DNA of 64,000 bases, from NCBI RefSeq assembly GCF_002179555.1, contig NZ_NHOU01000016.1, positions 19,321-83,320 of the forward strand, given 5' to 3'. The stretch is from Salinicola salarius (GTDB lineage: Bacteria > Pseudomonadota > Gammaproteobacteria > Pseudomonadales > Halomonadaceae). A model generated the notes under the pieces. The model saw only the letters and a list, made by a program, of their open reading frames with translations, was not told the origin of the DNA and ran no database searches. The translations under genes were made by a program, and so were the position numbers. Each line of letters opens with the position of its first letter. Position 1 is the first letter of the stretch. This document shows positions 58,460 to 64,000 of the stretch, piece by piece.

Positions 58460-59085
58460 CAGTCGCCCCAGCGCGGCATCAATGTCTGAGCAATGCCTAG
58501 CTGGTTGAGTATCCGCGCCACGATGAAATTGATCATCGCTTCGACGCTGTCCGGACGGTGATAGAACCCCGGCGCCGCCGGCAGTATGACAGCGCCCATA
58601 TGGGTCAGCTTGAGCATGTTGTCGAGATGCACCGCCGAGAGCGGCGTCTCCCGAGGCACGAGAATCAGCTGCCGGCGCTCCTTGAGCGCCACATCGGCGG
58701 CCCGCTCGATCAGGTTGTTGCTTGCCCCGCAGGCTACCGCCGAGAGCGTTCCCGTCGAGCACGGGCAGATCACCAGCGCCTGCCAGTTGCCGGAACCGGA
58801 AGCGACCGGTGCCATCCAGTCTTCCCGCCCAAAACAGCGAATCTGCCCCTCGCCGGCGCCGAATCGCTCGGTCAACGACTGGGCCAGTCGATCCGGCTGC
58901 GCCGGCAGTTCGATATCGGTCTCGACCGCGACCACGCGATGCGCCGCCTTGGAGATCATCACGTAAATCTCGTGCCCGGCTCCAACCAGGCACTCGATCA
59001 GGCGCAGGCCATATTGCACGCCGGAAGCGCCGGTCAGCGCCACGGCGACCGGCGCCGCATACGTCGCAGCTTCATCGCGCGCCAT
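58459..59085 (-). CDS. ubiX: Flavin prenyltransferase UbiX
   Basis: Makes prenylated FMN, the cofactor of the UbiD decarboxylase in ubiquinone synthesis. VALTGASGVQYGLRLIE at the start, CPCSTGTLSAVACGASNNLI and LVPRETPLSAVHLDNMLKL are UbiX hallmarks. I chose the ATG at 59085 because TGGAGG lies 6 bases upstream; it overlaps the mpl stop by 14 bases. 208 residues. Confidence 0.96.
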   Translation of the reverse strand: MARDEAATYAAPVAVALTGASGVQYGLRLIECLVGAGHEIYVMISKAAHRVVAVETDIELPAQPDRLAQSLTERFGAGEGQIRCFGREDWMAPVASGSGNWQALVICPCSTGTLSAVACGASNNLIERAADVALKERRQLILVPRETPLSAVHLDNMLKLTHMGAVILPAAPGFYHRPDSVEAMINFIVARILNQLGIAQTLMPRWGD

Positions 59086-60442
59086 GGCGAGCCTCCAGTG
59101 CCTGAAGCAGCTTGCCGTGAATCCCGCCGAACCCGCCATTGGACATGACCACGATTCGATCGCCCGAGGCGGCCGCCTCCACGACCTCGCCGACGAGTGC
59201 GTCGAGGTCGCCGGATACCCGGCTGGCCGCGTGTCCGGTGACAACCTCGTCCAGCGACCAGTCCAATCCCGGAGGCTGATACCACCAGACCCGGTCGGCT
59301 ACCGACGTGCTGTCGGCCAGACGCGATTTCATCGTGCCCTGGCGCATGGTGTTGGAGCGCGGCTCGATGATCGCCAGCAGCCGGCCACCGTGGCGGTCCT
59401 GATGCAGCCCCTCAAGGGTCAGCGCGATCGCGGTAGGATGATGCGCGAAGTCGTCGAGCACCTGGATGCCGGCCACCACCCCGCGGACCTCCTGGCGCCG
59501 CTTGGGCGCCGCGAAAGTGGATAGCGCTCGGCAACCGTCGGCCAGAGAAACGCCGAGCCGATGAGCTGCCGCCAGCGCGGCCACGCCATTGGCGGCATTG
59601 TGGCGGCCGCTCATCGCCCAATGAACCACCTGCTGCTCGCCGCCGGCCATCACCGTAAAGACACGGCTGTCCTCCGGGTCGAGCGCAAAACGCCAATCGC
59701 TGCCGTCACGTTGACCGAAGCGCTGTACCGGCGACCAGCAACCCTGTGCCAGCACCCGTTCCAGCGCCGGCTCGTTGTCGGCGACCACCAGGTCGCCGTT
59801 ACCCGGCACGGTTCGAACGAAATGGTGAAACTGGCGCTCGATAGTCGCAAGATCTGCAAAGATATCCGCATGATCGAATTCCAGGTTGTTGAGAATCGCG
59901 ACATCCGGGCGGTAGTGGACGAACTTCGAACGTTTGTCGAAGAACGCGGTATCGTACTCGTCCGCTTCCACGACGAACGGCGCACTGTCCTTACCAAGAC
60001 GAGACGAGCATCCGAAATTGCGCAGTACGCCACCGATAAGAAATCCGGGTTCGAGACCCGCGGCTTCCAGTATCCAGGCCAGCATGCTCGCCGTGGTAGT
60101 CTTGCCGTGCGTCCCCGCCACCGCCAAAACCTGGCGCCCCGGCAATACGTGTTCCGCCAGCCACTGCGGCCCGGAAGTATAGGGGAGCTTGGCGTTCAGC
60201 AAGGCTTCGATTTCCGGATTCCCCCGGGAGAGCGCGTTACCGACGATGACCAGATCGGGAGCCGGCTCGAGATTCTCGGGACGATAGCCCTCCATCAACT
60301 CGATGCCGATCTCCTCGAGTTGAAGGCTCATCGGGGGATAGACATTGGCATCCGAGCCGGTCACGCGATATCCCAGCATCTTTGCCAGACGCGCGAGACT
60401 GCCCATGAACGTGCCACATACCCCCACTACATGAACGTGCAT
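59072..60442 (-). CDS. mpl: UDP-MurNAc:L-Ala-gamma-D-Glu-meso-DAP ligase (Mpl)
   Basis: Recycles the murein tripeptide by adding it to UDP-MurNAc. It is a Mur-ligase-type ATPase with VCGTFMGSLARLAKMLG, the P-loop AGTHGKTTTASML, VVEADEYDTAFFDKRSKF and DDFAHHPTAI. The ATG at 60442 (MHVHVVGVCGT) follows GGGAGAG. It pairs with the cell-wall genes elsewhere in the window as the recycling branch. Confidence 0.96.
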   Translation of the reverse strand: MHVHVVGVCGTFMGSLARLAKMLGYRVTGSDANVYPPMSLQLEEIGIELMEGYRPENLEPAPDLVIVGNALSRGNPEIEALLNAKLPYTSGPQWLAEHVLPGRQVLAVAGTHGKTTTASMLAWILEAAGLEPGFLIGGVLRNFGCSSRLGKDSAPFVVEADEYDTAFFDKRSKFVHYRPDVAILNNLEFDHADIFADLATIERQFHHFVRTVPGNGDLVVADNEPALERVLAQGCWSPVQRFGQRDGSDWRFALDPEDSRVFTVMAGGEQQVVHWAMSGRHNAANGVAALAAAHRLGVSLADGCRALSTFAAPKRRQEVRGVVAGIQVLDDFAHHPTAIALTLEGLHQDRHGGRLLAIIEPRSNTMRQGTMKSRLADSTSVADRVWWYQPPGLDWSLDEVVTGHAASRVSGDLDALVGEVVEAAASGDRIVVMSNGGFGGIHGKLLQALEARHGAR

Positions 60443-60722
60443 ACCACTCTCCCTTGCATGAGCCGGCGAGCCTAGCATGGCCTCGCGAGCCGGGCCACCA
60501 GCCCGCTCGCCGCGGAATTCGCCTCCTGCCGTTCAGCGAGAGATGACCTCGAGAACCGCCTGCAAGCCTCTCCGTGATACCTGGCGGTGAGGCCTGGCGC
60601 CGAAAAAGGATCGAAACACCGCTGCAAGATAGCCGACGCACCACCGCGCCCCGCCAAACGTTAGCGAATGACTCATTCGGCAGTCGCAGAAAAATGACCG
60701 AGGCCGCTACGGGCTTCTCGTG
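60443..60722. other. Intergenic region between mpl and pfp
   Basis: Roughly 280 bases before the pfp promoter with no gene I can support. It must hold the divergent mpl promoter; short open frames here have no family signature. Confidence 0.5.
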
Positions 60723-60751
60723 TTAACAGGCATTCGCCTTTCGGCTATGCT
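60723..60751 (+). promoter_or_regulatory. Sigma70-type promoter for pfp
   Basis: TTAACA (60723-60728), a 17-base spacer and TATGCT (60746-60751) match the consensus well. The leader to the pfp start would be about 190 bases, longer than usual. Confidence 0.55.
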
Positions 60752-60950
60752 GGGCCGGCATCCGTGACTCGTAACATCCTCGACAAGAGGCATCACACCG
60801 TTGACCGCCGGGCTTCATCACTTGGTGATGGCCGAAGACAGGCTGTCTCTACCGCGAAGCGTCAAGGAAGTCAGCACCGGTAGAAGATCCGCGCACGCCG
60901 GGCCAACGACGTGAGCCAGCATAACCGAACATCAGGAGATGAGAGCCGAC

Positions 60951-62210
60951 ATGGCCAAGCATAATGCCTTTTACGCCCAGTCCGGTGGCGTCACCGCCGT
61001 CATCAACGCCAGCGCCTGTGGCGTGATCGAGGCCTGCCGCCGCCACCCGGACCGCATCGGTCATCTCTATGCCGGGCACAACGGCATCATCGGCGCGCTC
61101 ATGGAAGACTTGATCGATACCAATCAGGAGAGCGACGAGGCCGTCTCGGCGCTGCGCTACACGCCGGGGGGCGCTTTTGGCTCCTGTCGCTACAAGCTCA
61201 AGTCGATCGAGACGCACCGCGCCGAATACGAACGCCTGATCGAAGTGTTCAAGGCTCACGACATCCGCTACTTCTTCTACAATGGCGGCGGCGACAGCGC
61301 CGATACCTGCCTCAAGGTCTCCCAACTCTCGGAGACGATGGGCTACCCCCTGACGGCCATCCATGTTCCCAAGACCGTCGACAACGATCTGCCCATTACC
61401 GACAACTCTCCCGGTTTCGGCAGTGTCGCCAAGTACGTCGCCACCTCGACGCGAGAAGCGGCGCTCGACATCGAATCGATGTGCTCCACTTCGACCAAGG
61501 TGTTCATTCTCGAAGTCATGGGTCGTCATGCAGGCTGGATTGCTGCTGCTGGTGCCCTCTCAGGCGAATCGCCGGAACAAGCACCGCACCTGATCATCTT
61601 CCCCGAGATCGCCTTCGATCGGGCCACGGTCATGGCACGCATCGACGAGGCCGTCAAACGCCACGGCTTCTGCGTCATCGTGGTTTCCGAAGGCGCACAA
61701 TATGCCGACGGCACCTTCCTCGCCGATGCCGGCAGTACCGATGCCTTCGGCCATAAGCAGTTGGGCGGAGTCGCGCCGATGCTGGCCTCCATGGTCAAGG
61801 AAGATCTCGGTCATAAATACCACTGGGCAGTGGCCGACTACCTGCAGCGCGCCGCACGCCATATCGCCTCCAAGACGGATGTCGATCAGGCCTATGCCGT
61901 GGGCGAAGCCGCCGTCGAACTCGCCCTGGCGGGGCAGAATTCGATGATGCCGGCGATCAAGCGCGTTTCGGACACCCCATACGAATGGAAGATCGAGGCG
62001 GCGCCGCTGTCGGAGATCGCCAACCACGAGAAGTTCATGCCGCGCGACTACATCAGCGAAGACGGCCTCTATATCAGCGAAGCCGGGCGACGCTATCTCG
62101 CCCCACTGATTCTGGGCGAGGATTTCCCCCCGTTCGAGAACGGCCTGCCCAAGGTAGCCAGGTTGAAGAAGGCCAAGGTCGAGCGCAAGCTGGCGATGTT
62201 CGAACTGTAA
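60951..62210 (+). CDS. pfp: Pyrophosphate-dependent phosphofructokinase-type protein
   Basis: A 419-residue phosphofructokinase with FYAQSGGVTAVINASACGV, YNGGGDSADTCLK, VPKTVDNDLP, VMGRHAGWIAAA and SEGA. The GGGDSADT region is that of the PPi-dependent group rather than the GGDGS loop of ATP enzymes, so it probably interconverts fructose 6-phosphate and fructose 1,6-bisphosphate reversibly with pyrophosphate. I favour the ATG at 60951 (MAKHNAFYAQ); an ATG four codons upstream is also possible. Confidence 0.88.
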   Translation: MAKHNAFYAQSGGVTAVINASACGVIEACRRHPDRIGHLYAGHNGIIGALMEDLIDTNQESDEAVSALRYTPGGAFGSCRYKLKSIETHRAEYERLIEVFKAHDIRYFFYNGGGDSADTCLKVSQLSETMGYPLTAIHVPKTVDNDLPITDNSPGFGSVAKYVATSTREAALDIESMCSTSTKVFILEVMGRHAGWIAAAGALSGESPEQAPHLIIFPEIAFDRATVMARIDEAVKRHGFCVIVVSEGAQYADGTFLADAGSTDAFGHKQLGGVAPMLASMVKEDLGHKYHWAVADYLQRAARHIASKTDVDQAYAVGEAAVELALAGQNSMMPAIKRVSDTPYEWKIEAAPLSEIANHEKFMPRDYISEDGLYISEAGRRYLAPLILGEDFPPFENGLPKVARLKKAKVERKLAMFEL

Positions 62211-62227
62211 TACGCCACGACCGATAT

Positions 62228-62255
62228 CGTCGGCACCACGATCACGGTGCCGACG
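62228..62255 (+). terminator. Hairpin after pfp (possible terminator)
   Basis: CGTCGGCACC (62228-62237) and GGTGCCGACG (62246-62255) form a perfect 10-bp stem 17 bases after the pfp stop. No T tract follows, so termination is likely inefficient or factor-aided. Confidence 0.5.
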
Positions 62256-62271
62256 AACATGCCACCCTATC

Positions 62272-62307
62272 CCCCTCGTACCAACCCTTCCCCTCGTACC
62301 AACCCTT
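62272..62307. repeat. Tandem repeat, two perfect 18-bp units
   Basis: CCCCTCGTACCAACCCTT occurs at 62272-62289 and again at 62290-62307 without a gap. It is intergenic, between pfp and the glycine-zipper gene. Confidence 0.85.
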
Positions 62308-62629
62308 TTCGGCCGTTCCCCCGAATATACGGCTGCCTTTCCTCGGCTTTTCGCCAGACGACTGTCTGCCGCATCGAGGCCTGTCGCCATTCGACAACAC
62401 CTCGTCACCAAAATGAAAACAGTGTTCAACAACACCTGGCTCAGGCGCTTGGCGAGCGCTTCGAGACTATACTGAGCCATCTGGAGAACTCGTCCGAACG
62501 CGTCGATTCTCAAGGCGGATGCCGGTCGGCAATCGACAGGGACACCAAAAGAGAAAGAGTGGCAGTCCACCGCCGGATACTCACGCCTCGTCGCGATATC
62601 CACGGTGAGAACGAAGAAGGAGCAAGGTC
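62308..62629. other. Intergenic region upstream of the glycine-zipper gene
   Basis: About 320 bases without a supportable gene. TATACT at 62468-62473 is the best candidate -10 box for the downstream gene, but no good -35 accompanies it. Confidence 0.45.
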
Positions 62630-63178
62630 ATGAAGAAACCGATCATCATTGGCAGCATCATAGCCGCACTGGGCATCGCTGGTGGCGTCGCTGTCGGGGC
62701 CTATCAATCCTCCGAAAGCGGCCCGAGATATGCCGACATCGTCAGTGTGGACCCGATCGTGCAGACTTCCAGCGCACCCCGTGAGGTCTGCGAGAACGTC
62801 ACGGTCACGCACCAGCGCCCGGTGAAAGACGAAAACCGCATCGCCGGCACGGCCATTGGCGCCATTGTTGGCGGGGTCGTGGGCAATCAGTTCGGCGGCG
62901 GTAGCGGCAAGAAGATCATGACGGCAGCAGGTGCCGTCGGCGGCGGACTGGCGGGCAATCAGGTCCAGCAGCAGATGCAGCAGGGTGATACTTACCAGAC
63001 GACCGAACAGCGCTGCAGTACCGTCAGCGACAGCAAACAGGAAACCGTCGGTTACGATGTCCGGTACCGTTATGATGGCGAAGTGCATGAAGCCAAGCTG
63101 GACGAGAAACCGGAGGGTGAACGCGTCCTGATACGCAACGGCCAGCCGCAGTGGGATGGAAACCCTCAATCTTCCTGA
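62630..63178 (+). CDS. Glycine-zipper 2TM-domain protein
   Basis: A 182-residue envelope protein with an N-terminal membrane/signal segment (IIIGSIIAALGIAGGVAVGA), then a glycine-zipper (IAGTAIGAIVGGVVGNQFGG and AAGAVGGGLAGNQ) of the Rickettsia 17-kDa antigen family, and a C-terminal YDVRYRYDGEVHEAKLDEKP part. Family members are usually outer-membrane lipoproteins; here no lipobox Cys follows the signal, so it may be an inner-membrane-anchored periplasmic protein. AAGGAG precedes the ATG. Confidence 0.88.
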   Translation: MKKPIIIGSIIAALGIAGGVAVGAYQSSESGPRYADIVSVDPIVQTSSAPREVCENVTVTHQRPVKDENRIAGTAIGAIVGGVVGNQFGGGSGKKIMTAAGAVGGGLAGNQVQQQMQQGDTYQTTEQRCSTVSDSKQETVGYDVRYRYDGEVHEAKLDEKPEGERVLIRNGQPQWDGNPQSS

Positions 63179-63365
63179 GCTTCACGACGCCTTTTTCCTG
63201 CTTTCCTTTACGAGACAGATTGCCCCGGGCATCACTCCGAGCACCGCTCCGGGGCTCGAATTCGAAGCCACTCGACCGCCCCCTTCTTGCGCACGGGGTT
63301 GACAACGCCAGCTGACAAGAGCGCATGGCTCTGCTGATGACTTGCCTTCGCCCCTTGTACCTGCT

Positions 63366-63602
63366 CTAGCGATGTGTCAGTTTCCTGGGACGCCCCTGAG
63401 GGCCGACCGGCTTGCTTAGCGCAATTTCAATGGCACGCTCCCGCTCGATGCCTCTATCCATCAGCTTCTTGACCCGCGTTTTCAAGGTTCCCAAGGGCAT
63501 CCCGACGGCCTGAGCTCGATGAGCCAAAGTCACGGTCCTGGGACCATTCTTCGTTTGATGCTGGACAGCCTGCCAATCTCGCGCAGTCAATTTCATTGTC
63601 AT
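63366..63602 (-). CDS. Small putative DNA-binding protein
   Basis: A 78-residue basic protein. TLAHRAQAVGMPLGTLKTRV looks like a helix-turn-helix (helix, turn at GMP, recognition helix), followed by KKLMDRGIERERAIEIAL and a basic tail. I favour the ATG at 63602; a GTG at 63656 would add 18 residues. Family not recognised. Its upstream region is the AT-rich patch 63657-63730. Confidence 0.55.
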   Translation of the reverse strand: MTMKLTARDWQAVQHQTKNGPRTVTLAHRAQAVGMPLGTLKTRVKKLMDRGIERERAIEIALSKPVGPQGRPRKLTHR

Positions 63603-63656
63603 TCCAAAGAGCGCTCCCGATATCGAACGAGAGAGATCCAATGAATTCGGCGACAC

Positions 63657-64000
63657 TTTAATTAAAATTAAGAATTAATTTAACCATAATTCAGTCTGCG
63701 CCTTTCTAGATTAATTTAAATTAACCTGCGTCAAAAGCTGATGAATGTACTTCTTCCCAGACGGCAGGGGCTGATTGATGCCGTGCGCGATACGTGACGG
63801 GAGAAACGGCAGATTGCGAAAAGATTCGGGGGGAAACTACTATATCGGCCTGCCATCAGAGGGCAGCCTTCACGTTGCCGATAAAAAAACACCCGACACA
63901 CTCCATCACTTTGCGCTGAAGTATGCCAGGCCAAAAGATCGCGAGATCGCGACCATGAACTCTTTAGGTTAGGTGTAGGGTTCCGGATGATCAAATGAGC
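63657..64000. other. AT-rich patch and gene-poor right end
   Basis: 63657-63727 is far richer in A and T than the rest of the window. ATTAATTTAA occurs at 63674-63683 and again at 63710-63719. Beyond it, open frames of 65 and 87 codons on opposite strands overlap each other and neither looks like a real protein. The patch sits just upstream of the small DNA-binding protein gene and probably contains its promoter or operator. Confidence 0.55.

Noticed and set aside
63731..63994. Overlapping frames of 87 (minus) and 65 (plus) codons at the right end
   Set aside because: They overlap each other, lack ribosome-binding sites and have odd composition; neither is supportable without sequence to the right.

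Overview
The window is about 64 kb of high-GC gammaproteobacterial chromosome. The protein families, the gene order, the sodium-pumping NADH:quinone reductase and the two-subunit pyruvate carboxylase all fit the Halomonadaceae (Halomonas/Chromohalobacter-like). This is an inference from the sequence; no search was run. I see no rRNA, tRNA, CRISPR array, insertion sequence or prophage. Most of the window is core genome, with genes packed tightly and many ATGA/GTGA stop-start overlaps.

Layout. (1) 1-7500, minus strand: envelope cluster murB (cut by the window edge), a low-molecular-weight phosphotyrosine phosphatase, kdsB, a Trm112-like protein, lpxK, msbA, then comEC. (2) 7579-13586: a DUF2062 membrane protein, the lolC/E-lolD lipoprotein-release genes, agmatine deiminase plus N-carbamoylputrescine amidase (putrescine synthesis), and a Tus-like replication-terminus protein. 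(3) 13731-22465, minus strand: sthA, then nqrABCDEF followed by apbE and nqrM, so the Na+-NQR complex sits with two of its maturation factors. (4) 22771-27996: a long-form GAPDH with a HexR-like operator upstream, and mfd. (5) 28127-33339: a metallophosphoesterase, an FMN-binding glutamate synthase-like protein, a CDF-type transporter, a 53-residue membrane protein and two small conserved proteins next to topA. (6) 33336-42467: topA, pyk, and the two-subunit pyruvate carboxylase pycA-pycB with its divergent LysR gene. (7) 42483-55007, minus strand: a GAF protein, then the rod-shape/cell-wall/lipoate block (in transcription order proA, nadD, rsfS, rlmH, mrdA, rodA, mltB, rlpA, dacA, ybeD, lipB, lipA). 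(8) 55218-58362: a three-gene overlapping unit of two membrane proteins with GGDEF-like but apparently dead domains and a DedA-PAP2 fusion. (9) 58459-63602: ubiX, mpl, a pyrophosphate-type phosphofructokinase, a glycine-zipper lipoprotein-like protein, and a small putative DNA-binding protein next to an AT-rich patch.

The genes form coherent programmes: lipopolysaccharide and peptidoglycan building and recycling, lipoprotein sorting, sodium energetics with NAD(P)H balancing (Nqr, SthA), and central carbon flux at the GAPDH/pyruvate kinase/pyruvate carboxylase/PFP nodes. The least explained parts are the degenerate GGDEF pair with its DedA-PAP2 partner, a palindromic intergenic element present twice (4952-5109 and 58388-58459), the Tus homologue with no recognisable Ter site nearby, and a serine where NqrC normally carries its FMN-bearing threonine.
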